From: Chromatocurvus sp046260765
GTDB lineage: Bacteria > Pseudomonadota > Gammaproteobacteria > Pseudomonadales > Halieaceae
Direction of reading: 5' to 3'
Length of the DNA stretch: 64,000 bases
Assembly: GCA_046260765.1 (NCBI GenBank)
Contig: JBHEOO010000016.1
Span: 5,906 to 69,905, forward strand
Under the pieces are notes generated by a model. That model was not told where the DNA came from. It made no database searches and saw only the letters and a program-made list of their open reading frames with translations. A program made the position numbers and the translations under genes. Below, piece by piece: positions 24,954 through 33,772 of the stretch. The stretch's first letter is position 1. Each line of letters starts with the position of its first letter.

Positions 24954-27623
24954 ATGTCTGACGTCGACCTGCCGCAGGATCTTTTCAGCAGGGCAACCTT
25001 TGAAACCGATGCCGCGGCCGCGGGGCCGGTAAAGGCGGGCAAGAAAGCACTGCGACTCGCCAATGAAAAGCTCAACGACGCTTTCAAGAGCGGCCATCTC
25101 GCCGGCGAACTGATTCACTGGCGTGCCGAAATGATCGACCAGCTACTGTCGGCACTATGGCAGCGATTCACGCCGGATCGCCCGGGACTCGCCCTCATCG
25201 CCGTCGGAGGATACGGGCGGGGCGAACTGCATCCCCACTCCGACATCGATCTTCTGATACTGCAGTCCGATCATGAAGGCCAGGGCCCGGAAGGCGTGGA
25301 ACAGTTCATCACGCTGCTGTGGGACCTTGGACTGAGCATCGGACACAGCGTGCGCAGGCTGAAAGAGTGTGTACGCCGCGCAGCCGGGGACGTCACCATA
25401 CTGACCAATCTGCTGGAAGCGCGGATACTCGCAGGGGATGCCAGCCTGCTGACACAACTGCGGGAGCAGACCTCCACGCACCATATGTGGCCGGCGCGGG
25501 AGTTTCTGCAGGCCAAGCTGGCGGAGCAGGAAGCACGGCACAATAAGTTCGCCGACACTGAATACAATCTCGAGCCCAACGTCAAAAGCTCACCCGGCGG
25601 CCTGCGCGATCTGCAGCTGATTGGATGGCTGGCGCGACGACACTTCGGCTGGAGCACGGCGGAGGAGTTCACCAGCAGCGGTTTCCTGACTGAGGAGGAA
25701 TCGAGCATTCTGCTGCGCGGTCAGGAGTTCATGTGGCGGGTGCGCTATGCCCTGCACATGCTGACCGGGCGCGAGGAGGATCGCCTGCTCTTCGACCACC
25801 AGCGCGAGCTGGCGCGAATGTGGGGCTTCACGGATGGTGAGCGCCTGGCGGTCGAGCAGTTCATGCAGGTGTACTATCGCTGGGCACTGGCACTGGCGCA
25901 GCTGAATGAGCTGCTGATCCAGAACTTTGATCAGGCCATTCTGCGCACCGACGCTGAGGACGACGTCACCCTCCTCAACGACAGCTTCGAAATCCGTAAT
26001 GGCTACATCGCAGCACGCTCACCCGACCTTTTCCAGAAGCGGCCTGGCGCGCTGCTGGAGGTGTTTCTGCAGGCCGGCAACGATCCTCACATCCAGGGCA
26101 TCAGCGCGCCGACAATCAGGCTGATTCGCGAACATCGGCACTTGATTGACGAGTCATTCAGGGCCGACCCCTTGAATCGCAGCCTGTTTCTGCAGCTGTT
26201 CTCTTCACAGCACCGCATGACGCGGCAGCTGCGCCGCATGGCGCGCTATGGCATCCTGGGTATGTACCTGCCCGAGTTCGGTCGGGTGGTCGGACAGATG
26301 CAGCACGATCTGTTTCACGCCTATACGGTGGATGCACACACGCTGCAGGTGATCGAGAATATGCGGCGCTTTCTGCGTGGCGACAGCGACGAGCGGTTTC
26401 CGGTCACCAGTCGCGTCGCCAGGCGTTTGCCAAAAAAAGAACTGCTTTATATCGCGGGCCTCTATCACGACATCGGCAAGGGCCGGGGCGGCGATCATTC
26501 TGAGCTCGGTGCGGTGGACGCCGAGCGTTTCTGTCTTGATCACGAGCTCAGCCGTCGCGACACCAACCTGGTTACCTGGCTGGTGCGCAACCACCTGGTC
26601 ATGTCGGCATTCTCCCAGCGCAAGGATATCTCGGACCCGGATGTCATACAGGATTTTGCCCGCCACGTAACAAGCCAGAATCGGCTGGACTACCTGCTCG
26701 TGCTGACGGTTGCAGACATCAACGGTACCAACCCCACGCTGTGGAACGCCTGGCGCGCCAGCCTTCTGCGTCAACTGTACGCCGAGACACGACGCGCACT
26801 GCGTCGCGGCCTGGAAAACCCGGTCGACAAGCAGGACTGGATCAACGAAACGCGCCAGGCGGCGATCGACATTCTCGAATACCGGGGGTTCACGGTCGAG
26901 GAGCTGGATGCCCTGTGGCGCGAGCGGGGAGAAGATTACTTCCTGCGCGAGCGGGCCGAGGACATTGCCTGGCATACCGAAGCCATTGCCGGACACCACG
27001 ACCGGCAGCAGCCACTGGTCCTGGTGCGCAACAGCCTGGAATCCAACGTTGCCAACACGACCCAGATTTTCATCTATGCCCGCAACGACAATCGCTCGTT
27101 CCCTCGTGTATGCGCCGAGCTGGAGCAGCTCGAGCTCAGCGTGCATGACGCGCGTGTCTATAATGCCAATGATGGGATGAGCCTCGATACGTTCTTCGTA
27201 CTGGACTCGGACGGCACGCCGCTGGAGGATCAGGGCGAGCGGCAGGAGCACATCGCGGAATACCTCACGCACGCACTCTCCGACGAAGCCCGAGGTTCTG
27301 GCATCGTGCAACGCCGAACGCCCCGCCAGGTGCGCTCTTTCAGCCTGCCCACGGAAACCCTGATGACCACTGACCCGAACAAGGGCGTCACCGTTCTGGA
27401 GGTCAGGTCGCCCGATCGGCCCGGCCTGCTGGCGCGCATCGGCGAGGTTTTCGTACGCTTCAGCGTGGTGTTGCAGGCCGCCAAGATCCAGACGCTCGGG
27501 GAGCGCGTTGAGGACGTCTTTTTTATTACGGACAGCGCGCACAGACCGCTGGAAGACCGCGAGCTGTGCGAAGCGATACAGGCGGCAATACGCTGCGAAC
27601 TGGACGGACAGAAAGCCCCATGA
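24954..27623 (+). CDS. glnD: [Protein-PII] uridylyltransferase/uridylyl-removing enzyme
   Basis: 889 aa. An N-terminal nucleotidyltransferase domain (AVGGYGRGELHPHSDIDLLI) is followed by an HD hydrolase domain (LYIAGLYHDIGKGRGGDHSE, about residues 500-520) and two C-terminal ACT domains (VLEVRSPDRPGLLARIGEVF in the last). It uridylylates or de-uridylylates PII according to glutamine level, so it is the nitrogen sensor. SD GAGG 6 nt before the ATG, 8 nt after map. Its stop overlaps the dapC start (ATGA). Confidence 0.97.
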   Translation: MSDVDLPQDLFSRATFETDAAAAGPVKAGKKALRLANEKLNDAFKSGHLAGELIHWRAEMIDQLLSALWQRFTPDRPGLALIAVGGYGRGELHPHSDIDLLILQSDHEGQGPEGVEQFITLLWDLGLSIGHSVRRLKECVRRAAGDVTILTNLLEARILAGDASLLTQLREQTSTHHMWPAREFLQAKLAEQEARHNKFADTEYNLEPNVKSSPGGLRDLQLIGWLARRHFGWSTAEEFTSSGFLTEEESSILLRGQEFMWRVRYALHMLTGREEDRLLFDHQRELARMWGFTDGERLAVEQFMQVYYRWALALAQLNELLIQNFDQAILRTDAEDDVTLLNDSFEIRNGYIAARSPDLFQKRPGALLEVFLQAGNDPHIQGISAPTIRLIREHRHLIDESFRADPLNRSLFLQLFSSQHRMTRQLRRMARYGILGMYLPEFGRVVGQMQHDLFHAYTVDAHTLQVIENMRRFLRGDSDERFPVTSRVARRLPKKELLYIAGLYHDIGKGRGGDHSELGAVDAERFCLDHELSRRDTNLVTWLVRNHLVMSAFSQRKDISDPDVIQDFARHVTSQNRLDYLLVLTVADINGTNPTLWNAWRASLLRQLYAETRRALRRGLENPVDKQDWINETRQAAIDILEYRGFTVEELDALWRERGEDYFLRERAEDIAWHTEAIAGHHDRQQPLVLVRNSLESNVANTTQIFIYARNDNRSFPRVCAELEQLELSVHDARVYNANDGMSLDTFFVLDSDGTPLEDQGERQEHIAEYLTHALSDEARGSGIVQRRTPRQVRSFSLPTETLMTTDPNKGVTVLEVRSPDRPGLLARIGEVFVRFSVVLQAAKIQTLGERVEDVFFITDSAHRPLEDRELCEAIQAAIRCELDGQKAP

Positions 27624-28810
27624 ACAGAGACCTCGATCGTCTACACCCCTATCCTTTTGAACGCCTCGCGGCGCTCATCGCCGACATCAAACCGCCCGAA
27701 GCGCTCGAACCCATTACTCTCACCATCGGCGAGCCCCGTCACGAGGCGCCCGCGGCGGTGATAGAGGCCCTGCACAGCAGTCTGCATCTTCTGGACCGTT
27801 ATCCCGCCACCCGCGGCAGTGCGGACCTACGGAGCGCTATCGCCGACTGGCTGCAGCAACGCTTCGGCATTGTCCGTCCCGACCCCGGGCGACAGGTGCT
27901 GCCGGTCAGCGGCACCCGCGAGGCGCTGTTCGCGATCGCCCAGACCTGTGTTTCAAGGGTGCCGGGGGCGCTGGTACTGAGCCCGAATCCGTTTTACCAG
28001 ATCTACGAAGGCGCGACCCTGCTCGCCGGCGCCGATCCCGTCTTCATGAACTGCGACGCCAGCAACAGTTTCCTGCCGGATCCCGACCGTATCGACGCCG
28101 AGACCTGGAAGCACTGCCAGCTTCTTTATCTGTGTACGCCGGGAAATCCGAGTGGCGCCGTGATGTCCAGCTCACTGCTGTGCCGGTTCATCGACAAGGC
28201 GCTGGAGCATAACGTGGTGCTGGTCAGCGACGAGTGTTATTCGGAGATCTATGGCGATGAGGATGCCCCGCCTCCGGGCCTGCTGCAGGCCTGTGAGGAG
28301 GCGGGAAATCCGACATTCCGCAACTGCCTCAGTTTTCACAGCCTGTCCAAGCGCTCCAACCTGCCCGGACTGCGCTCCGGCTTCGTCGCCGGAGACGCGA
28401 CGCTGCTCGACGCCTTCACGCGCTACCGCAATTATCACGGCTGCGCCATGCCGCTGCATCACCAGGCCGCCAGCGCGGTGGCCTGGCGGGACGAGGCCCA
28501 CGTTGTAGCCAACCGGGCGCTCTACCGGGAAAAGTTCACCAGTGTTGCGTCGATACTCGCACCGGCACTGCCGCTGCAGGTGCCCGAGGCCGGTTTTTAC
28601 CTGTGGCCGCAAACGCCGATCGCCGATACCGACTTCACACAGCAGCTCTACGCCGAGGAAAACGTACTCGTTCTGCCCGGACGCTTTCTGGCGCGGGATT
28701 CCGGCGGCATCAACCCCGGCGAGAACCATGTGCGCATGGCGCTGGTAGCCACGCTCGCAGACTGCGAAGAGGCCGCGAGGCGCATCACACGCTTCCTCGG
28801 GCGACTCTGA
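27620..28810 (+). CDS. dapC: Succinyldiaminopimelate transaminase
   Basis: 396 aa from the ATG at 27620, which overlaps the glnD stop (ATGA). Fold-type I PLP aminotransferase: ITLTIGEPRHEAP at the N-terminus, LYLCTPGNPSGAVMSS binding substrate/PLP, and SLSKRSNLPGLRSGF with the Schiff-base Lys. Position between glnD and the yffB/dapD genes, as in Pseudomonas, supports DapC over other class I aminotransferases. Reaction: N-succinyl-2-amino-6-oxopimelate to N-succinyl-LL-DAP in the lysine/DAP pathway, together with dapD and dapE downstream. Overlaps nth by one base. Confidence 0.92.
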   Translation: MNRDLDRLHPYPFERLAALIADIKPPEALEPITLTIGEPRHEAPAAVIEALHSSLHLLDRYPATRGSADLRSAIADWLQQRFGIVRPDPGRQVLPVSGTREALFAIAQTCVSRVPGALVLSPNPFYQIYEGATLLAGADPVFMNCDASNSFLPDPDRIDAETWKHCQLLYLCTPGNPSGAVMSSSLLCRFIDKALEHNVVLVSDECYSEIYGDEDAPPPGLLQACEEAGNPTFRNCLSFHSLSKRSNLPGLRSGFVAGDATLLDAFTRYRNYHGCAMPLHHQAASAVAWRDEAHVVANRALYREKFTSVASILAPALPLQVPEAGFYLWPQTPIADTDFTQQLYAEENVLVLPGRFLARDSGGINPGENHVRMALVATLADCEEAARRITRFLGRL

Positions 28811-29466
28811 TGCTGCGCAAGGCTCAGCGCGTTGCCTTTATCGATGCGCGCCTGCAGTCGCTCTACCCGGAACCGCCGGTTCCCCTTGACCATAGCGATC
28901 CGTTCACGCTGCTGATCGCGGTTCTGCTGAGCGCCCAGTGCACGGATGAGAGGGTCAACAAGGTCACGCCGGCACTGTTTGCGGCGGCGGACAATCCCGC
29001 CGACATGCTGGCGCTGGGTACCGAGCAAATTCGTGGCATCATCCGCCCCTGCGGGCTGTCACCCCAGAAGGCGCGCGCCATCACCGGTCTCAGCCAGATA
29101 TTGCTCGACGAGCACGCTGGTGAGGTGCCGCAGGATATAGATGCACTGGAGCGCCTGCCCGGCGTCGGCCACAAGACCGCCAGCGTGGTCATGGCCCAGT
29201 CCTTCGGCGTGCCCGCCTTCCCGGTAGATACGCACATACACCGCCTGGCACAGCGCTGGGGGCTGAGCTCAGGCAAAAGCGTGACACAGACAGAAAAGGA
29301 CCTGAAGCGGCTTTTCCCGCAAGAGCGCTGGAATGCGCTTCATCTGCAGATCATTTTCTACGGTCGGGAGTACTGCACCGCACGCGGCTGTGACGGTCGC
29401 GTCTGCGACATCTGCCGCACCTGCTATCCGCAGCGCAAGCACCCGAAAAAAACCCGCAAGGCATAA
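28810..29466 (+). CDS. nth: Endonuclease III
   Basis: 218 aa from the ATG at 28810, which shares its A with the dapC stop. Helix-hairpin-helix LERLPGVGHKTAS with catalytic Lys122 and PAFPVDTHIHRL with catalytic Asp140 identify the bifunctional glycosylase/AP lyase for oxidised pyrimidines. The C-terminal iron-sulfur loop has Cys at 189, 194, 199, 202 and 205, not the E. coli C-x6-C-x2-C-x5-C spacing, so the cluster ligands are rearranged. In many relatives nth follows the rnf operon; here it is embedded in the dap region. Confidence 0.95.
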   Translation: MLRKAQRVAFIDARLQSLYPEPPVPLDHSDPFTLLIAVLLSAQCTDERVNKVTPALFAAADNPADMLALGTEQIRGIIRPCGLSPQKARAITGLSQILLDEHAGEVPQDIDALERLPGVGHKTASVVMAQSFGVPAFPVDTHIHRLAQRWGLSSGKSVTQTEKDLKRLFPQERWNALHLQIIFYGREYCTARGCDGRVCDICRTCYPQRKHPKKTRKA

Positions 29467-29474
29467 GCCCTGAA

Positions 29475-29502
29475 GTCGACGGCAGTATGTCGATGGCAGT
29501 AT
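29475..29502. repeat. 14-bp tandem duplication after nth
   Basis: GTCGACGGCAGTAT (29475-29488) and GTCGATGGCAGTAT (29489-29502) are adjacent and differ at one base. They lie 9 nt downstream of the nth stop, in the 103-nt gap before the YffB-like gene. No function is apparent. Confidence 0.7.
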
Positions 29503-29569
29503 CGCGGGCGCCGTGGCATTTTTGCTATCCTTGCCAGCGTTATCAGTCTGACGCGGCCCGGAGTTTCTC

Positions 29570-29926
29570 GTGATCACGCTATACGGCATCAAATCCTGCG
29601 ACACGGTACGCAAGGCACGTCGCTGGCTGGACCAGCACGACATCGAGTACCACTATCACGACCTGCGAGAGGATGGTCTGTCAAAGGCGCGCGCCAAAGC
29701 CTGGCTGACAACCCTGGGACAGCAGGTGCTGGTGAACCGTCGCAGCACAACCTGGAAGACTCTGCCGACAGAACTGCGTGAACATATGGATGATGGCGAG
29801 GCACTGAGGGCGCTGCTTGAGCATCCGACACTGATGAAGCGACCGGTGCTCGATACGGGCAGCGAGATTCACGTCGGCTTTACCCCCGGGCAGTATCAGG
29901 CACTCTTCAATCTGCACACGCTTTGA
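29570..29926 (+). CDS. ArsC/Spx family protein (YffB-like)
   Basis: 118 aa thioredoxin-fold protein, GTG start with GGAG 6 nt upstream. ITLYGIKSCDTVRKARRWLD carries the single N-terminal Cys of the ArsC/Spx/YffB branch, and TLMKRPVLDTG is the conserved cis-Pro region. Family members include arsenate reductases, but the position next to dapD is that of YffB-like proteins, whose role is unknown (E. coli YffB binds glutathione). Not an arsenic resistance gene by context. Confidence 0.88.
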   Translation: MITLYGIKSCDTVRKARRWLDQHDIEYHYHDLREDGLSKARAKAWLTTLGQQVLVNRRSTTWKTLPTELREHMDDGEALRALLEHPTLMKRPVLDTGSEIHVGFTPGQYQALFNLHTL

Positions 29927-29937
29927 AGACAGGCACG

Positions 29938-30012
29938 TTGACTGACGACATAAGCTCTGACGACCTGTCCCTTATGGATTTACCCCTTGACATGGACGAC
30001 TCGACACAATGA
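29938..30012 (+). CDS. Possible 24-residue acidic leader peptide upstream of dapD
   Basis: A TTG at 29938, with AGG four bases upstream, opens a 24-codon frame of very acidic composition (MTDDISSDDLSLMDLPLDMD, then four more residues) whose TGA overlaps the dapD ATG. dapD itself has no clear Shine-Dalgarno, so coupling through this frame would make sense. It may equally be chance; the start codon is weak. Confidence 0.2.
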   Translation: MTDDISSDDLSLMDLPLDMDDSTQ

Positions 30013-31028
30013 CGAAACCCGCGTTTGCTCTTGGAATCGGCGTCGGCACGCTGGACAGTGCCGGCAACTGGCTTGAGGTGTTCTATCCACAGCCCATGCT
30101 CGCGGTAGATGCCGGCCTCGCGGCAGCCGTGCAGCCCTTCAGCAGCGCAGATCCCCTGTCCGAGACGGCAGCGCAGAGACTGGGAGAGGCACTTGAACAG
30201 GCCGGATATCCCGAACTCGCACAGCTTGCGGTGCGCCTCGGCCATGCCACACGACCCTTTGCCTGTGTTCTGCTGCAGGACGATGCCCCTCCCGCCAACG
30301 TGCCGGAGGCCTACCTCAAGCTGCACCTGATTTCCCACCGTCTGGTAAAGCCTCACGGCACCAGGCTCGATGGCCTGTTTGGCCTGCTGCCCAACGTGGC
30401 ATGGACCAGCGAGGGCGCGATCGCACTCGATGAACTCCCTGAGCGCCAGCTGTCCGCTCGCCTGCGCGGCGCCACGCTGGAAGTCAGCTGTGTCGACAAG
30501 TTCCCCAAAATGACCAATTACGTGGTGCCGCGGGGGGTGCGGATTGCGCACACCGCCCGGGTGCGCCTGGGCGCCTATCTCGGTGAGGGCACAACGGTAA
30601 TGCATGAGGGCTTTGTCAACTTCAACGCCGGCACCGAGGGGCCGGGCATGATTGAGGGACGGATTTCCGCCGGGGTGTCTATCGGTGCACATTCCGATCT
30701 CGGTGGCGGCTGCTCCACGATGGGCACACTGTCAGGGGGCGGCAACATCATCATATCCGTAGGCGAACGCTGCCTGATCGGCGCCAATGCGGGTATTGGT
30801 ATCCCACTGGGTGATCGCTGCACGGTCGAGGCCGGGCTATTCATTACCGCCGGCACCAAGGTGGCGGTACTGGACAATGACGGTAACTGCGCCGATACGG
30901 TCAAGGCGCGCGAGCTGGCGGGCAGACCGGACCTTCTGTTCCGGCGCAACTCGACCAGCGGTCGCGTGGAGTGCCAGACAAACCAGGCAGCGATTGAACT
31001 CAACGAGATGCTGCACAGCCACAACTGA
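30009..31028 (+). CDS. dapD: 2,3,4,5-tetrahydropyridine-2,6-dicarboxylate N-succinyltransferase
   Basis: 339 aa, the longer DapD type found in Pseudomonas and actinobacteria rather than the 274-aa E. coli type. The C-terminal half is a left-handed beta-helix, with MHEGFVNFNAGTEGPGMIEG and SDLGGGCSTMGTLSGGGNI around the active site. It succinylates tetrahydrodipicolinate, committing to the succinylase branch of DAP/lysine synthesis. dapE follows after 13 nt and dapC lies upstream, so three steps of the branch are together here. Confidence 0.95.
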   Translation: MTKPAFALGIGVGTLDSAGNWLEVFYPQPMLAVDAGLAAAVQPFSSADPLSETAAQRLGEALEQAGYPELAQLAVRLGHATRPFACVLLQDDAPPANVPEAYLKLHLISHRLVKPHGTRLDGLFGLLPNVAWTSEGAIALDELPERQLSARLRGATLEVSCVDKFPKMTNYVVPRGVRIAHTARVRLGAYLGEGTTVMHEGFVNFNAGTEGPGMIEGRISAGVSIGAHSDLGGGCSTMGTLSGGGNIIISVGERCLIGANAGIGIPLGDRCTVEAGLFITAGTKVAVLDNDGNCADTVKARELAGRPDLLFRRNSTSGRVECQTNQAAIELNEMLHSHN

Positions 31029-31041
31029 CGGACATCCGATA

Positions 31042-32184
31042 GTGACGCAATCCGAACACCCCACACTGGCACTGTGCCGCGAGCTGATACAGCGCGCCTC
31101 GGTAACGCCCGTCGACGCCGGCTGCCAGGATCTCATGATGCGCCGCCTCCAGGCCGTCGGCTTCACCTGCCAGCGCCTGCCCTTCGGGGATACTGTGAAC
31201 TTCTGGGCAGAGCGCGGCAGCAGTGGTCCGCTGCTGGCCTTTGCGGGGCACACCGATGTAGTTCCGACCGGTCCCGAGTCTGCCTGGCGTACGCCACCCT
31301 TTGAGCCCACGGACATCGATGGCGTGCTGTACGGACGCGGTGCCGCGGACATGAAGGGCAGTCTTGCAGCGATGGTTATCGCGTGTGAAGACTTCGTGCG
31401 TGAGCAGCCCGACCACAGCGGGCGAATCGGCTTCCTGATTACCTCCGACGAGGAGGGTCCCGCCACCGATGGCACCGTCCGGGTCATGCAGTGGCTGCGT
31501 GAGTCGGGCCGGCACATCGACTGGGCGCTCGTCGGCGAGCCCTCCAGCAGCACAGAGTTGGGAGACACGGTAAAGAACGGCCGGCGCGGTTCACTGGGTG
31601 CCACTCTGGTGGTACGCGGCCGACAGGGCCATGTTGCCTACCCACAGCTGGCAGACAACCCGGTTCACCGAGCCCTGCCGGCACTCGCGGAGCTCGCAGG
31701 CGAGCACTGGGACAGCGGCAACGCGCACTTTCCCGCAACCTCACTTCAGATTTCGAACATTCAAGCGGGCACTGGCGCCACCAACGTCATTCCAGGCGAA
31801 CTGCGCGTCCTGTTCAATTTTCGCTTCTCGACCGAGACCACCGCCGACAAATTGCGCAGACGCACGGAAGAACTCCTGAACCGGCATGGACTCGACTACC
31901 ACATCGACTGGAACCTGAGTGGCGAGCCCTTCCTGACTGCAGAGGGCCCCCTGGTGGAGGCCACCGTCGCTGCAATACGGGAGGTCACCGGTCGCACCGC
32001 GACACTGTCAACCGCCGGCGGCACCTCCGACGGACGCTTCATTGCCCCCTATGGCGCGCAGATTGTCGAACTTGGCCCGGTAAACGCCAGCATTCACCAG
32101 GTGAACGAGCATGTTCGCAGCGAGGATCTGGTAACGCTGACGCAGATCTACGCTGCGCTTCTTCGGCGCCTACTGGCGAAATAG
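31042..32184 (+). CDS. dapE: Succinyl-diaminopimelate desuccinylase
   Basis: 380 aa from the GTG at 31042, 13 nt after dapD; the frame extends back into dapD but that portion is an alternate frame. M20 metallopeptidase: LLAFAGHTDVVPTGP with the first metal His and catalytic Asp, LYGRGAADMKGSLAAM with the bridging Asp, and LITSDEEGPATDG with the catalytic Glu pair. It releases LL-DAP from its N-succinyl form. The 3' end overlaps the convergent SDR gene by 15 nt. Confidence 0.96.
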   Translation: MTQSEHPTLALCRELIQRASVTPVDAGCQDLMMRRLQAVGFTCQRLPFGDTVNFWAERGSSGPLLAFAGHTDVVPTGPESAWRTPPFEPTDIDGVLYGRGAADMKGSLAAMVIACEDFVREQPDHSGRIGFLITSDEEGPATDGTVRVMQWLRESGRHIDWALVGEPSSSTELGDTVKNGRRGSLGATLVVRGRQGHVAYPQLADNPVHRALPALAELAGEHWDSGNAHFPATSLQISNIQAGTGATNVIPGELRVLFNFRFSTETTADKLRRRTEELLNRHGLDYHIDWNLSGEPFLTAEGPLVEATVAAIREVTGRTATLSTAGGTSDGRFIAPYGAQIVELGPVNASIHQVNEHVRSEDLVTLTQIYAALLRRLLAK

Positions 32185-32931
32185 CGCCCGCTCCTCGTCC
32201 AGCGCACTCGCTACCATCGTCCGGTTCATGTCACCCGGCACAAGCAGTACATGGCCTGCGTCCAACGCAGCAAGACTCTCGCTCACCACCTCCTCCGCCG
32301 ACATCCAGAGGCCCTCCGGAGTGCGGGATTTATCAAAGCCCCGCATGTCGGGCGAATCGTGGATTTCCGTATGCGTGAACCCCGGGCACAGGCTCTGCAC
32401 GCGGATACCGAAGCGCTCCACCTCACTCTGCAGTGATACGGAAAAGCTGTTCAGAAACGCCTTGCTGGCCGCGTAAACCGCACTGCCGGGCATGGGCAGG
32501 AAAGCACCGACCGACGCCACGTTGATAATGTAGCCGCCACCGGCGTCGCGCATGGCGGGCAACGCCGTGCGGGTCAGCAGCAGTACGGCCTCCTGGTGAA
32601 GCCGCAGCATCGCCAGATCGCGGTCGATATCGTCCTCAATGAACGGGCCGAAACTGCCGAAGCCGGCATTATTCACCAGCATACCGACAGGCCCCTGCTG
32701 GCGGATGCACTCGACCGCGCGCGCCTGCCCTTCCAGAGTGGCAAGATCTGCCTGTAGCGGGACGATATCGGCGCGTTCCGATGCCAGCTCAATGGCGAGG
32801 GATTCCAGTCGATCAACGCGCCGGGCAACCGCTATGATGCGTTCATAGCGCGGCGCCAGCTGCCGCACATATTCCTCGCCCAGGCCTGAGGAGGCGCCGG
32901 TAACAAGCGCGGTTGTAGTCTCAGGATTCAT
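32170..32931 (-). CDS. SDR family NAD(P)-dependent oxidoreductase
   Basis: 253 aa classical short-chain dehydrogenase. TGASSGLG (residues 11-18) binds the dinucleotide, LVNNAGFGSFG is the NNAG motif and SAVYAASKAFL has the catalytic Tyr-x3-Lys. VARRVDR after beta-2 has basic residues suggesting NADP(H). Substrate unknown. It overlaps the rsmJ end by 11 nt, so it is last in the bamC-to-SDR minus-strand run, and is convergent with dapE. No gene in the neighbourhood points to a pathway. Confidence 0.9.
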   Translation of the reverse strand: MNPETTTALVTGASSGLGEEYVRQLAPRYERIIAVARRVDRLESLAIELASERADIVPLQADLATLEGQARAVECIRQQGPVGMLVNNAGFGSFGPFIEDDIDRDLAMLRLHQEAVLLLTRTALPAMRDAGGGYIINVASVGAFLPMPGSAVYAASKAFLNSFSVSLQSEVERFGIRVQSLCPGFTHTEIHDSPDMRGFDKSRTPEGLWMSAEEVVSESLAALDAGHVLLVPGDMNRTMVASALDEERALFRQ

Positions 32932-33772
32932 CTATGCCTGCTCCATCCAGTTGATAAACATCGAAACGTACCGAACGCCCCGGAAGCGCGTGTGACGGCC
33001 GGATGTTACACAGCTGCGGCGCCTTCAGCGGTCGCTTCACGACCACGCGCCGCACCCGCTGGCGCAGCGCCCAGCGCAGCAGTGTCTCGGCAGCGTCGTC
33101 GGGGTCCTCGGACAGCAGGCGCTGCAAAAGGGCCATGCCTTTGCCGGCCGCCGAACGCCTGCCAGAGGGAAACATCGGATCGAGATACAGCACATCATCG
33201 GCATGCAGCTGCGCGGCTGGCAGCGATCGACTGTCGCCGCTACGGACTGACAGTCGACAGGCCACTTCTGCGCGCCAGCCCTCTTGCGCGGCTTGCAAAT
33301 GATTGACCGAGAGAGTGAGCAGCGTGGCAAGCAGCGGATGCTGCTCACACAGCAAAACGCGGGCACCCAGGTCCGCAAGCACGAAGGCATCGGCCGCCAA
33401 CCCGCCCGTCGCGTCAACCACGCGAGACGCGGGACGCCTGTGTATGCCCACTGCGCGTCCGAGCAGTTCATTCTGTCCACCGCGGCGCCGATAGGTCATA
33501 GCCGGATCGTAAAAAGCGCAGCGCACCGGACCCGGGGCGTTCGTCCCCGTCAGCTGCAGAAAGGGGCCGGTCTCATCCTGTGACAGATACACGTCACAGC
33601 GCGTGTCATGCCGCGCCGAAACGGCGGGTTCCAGAAGGGGAATATCCAGCGAGCGGGCGAGTTGCTCCCAGTCGACCTCGTGGCATTCAGGGCCGGGAGG
33701 AGGACGCAGCAAAGCCGTGCGACAGACGCCGGCAGCAGCGCTATCCTGGCTTTGCAGGACCTTTGCCGTCAC
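32921..33772 (-). CDS. rsmJ: 16S rRNA (guanine(1516)-N(2))-methyltransferase RsmJ
   Basis: 283 aa from a GTG at 33772 that overlaps the preceding stop. SRVVDATGGLAADAFVLADL is the SAM-binding motif I of the DUF548/RsmJ family, YLDPMFPSGRRSAAGKGMA is the catalytic DPxF-type region and RRVVVKRPLKAPQL is the conserved C-terminal block. It methylates N2 of G1516 in 16S rRNA. The N-terminal 70 residues are less conserved, as usual for the family. Confidence 0.92.
   Translation of the reverse strand: MTAKVLQSQDSAAAGVCRTALLRPPPGPECHEVDWEQLARSLDIPLLEPAVSARHDTRCDVYLSQDETGPFLQLTGTNAPGPVRCAFYDPAMTYRRRGGQNELLGRAVGIHRRPASRVVDATGGLAADAFVLADLGARVLLCEQHPLLATLLTLSVNHLQAAQEGWRAEVACRLSVRSGDSRSLPAAQLHADDVLYLDPMFPSGRRSAAGKGMALLQRLLSEDPDDAAETLLRWALRQRVRRVVVKRPLKAPQLCNIRPSHALPGRSVRFDVYQLDGAGIDES

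Noticed and set aside
26205..27542. 445-residue minus-strand ORF opposite glnD
   Set aside because: Antisense to the HD/ACT half of glnD, His/Gln-rich composition typical of a shadow frame.
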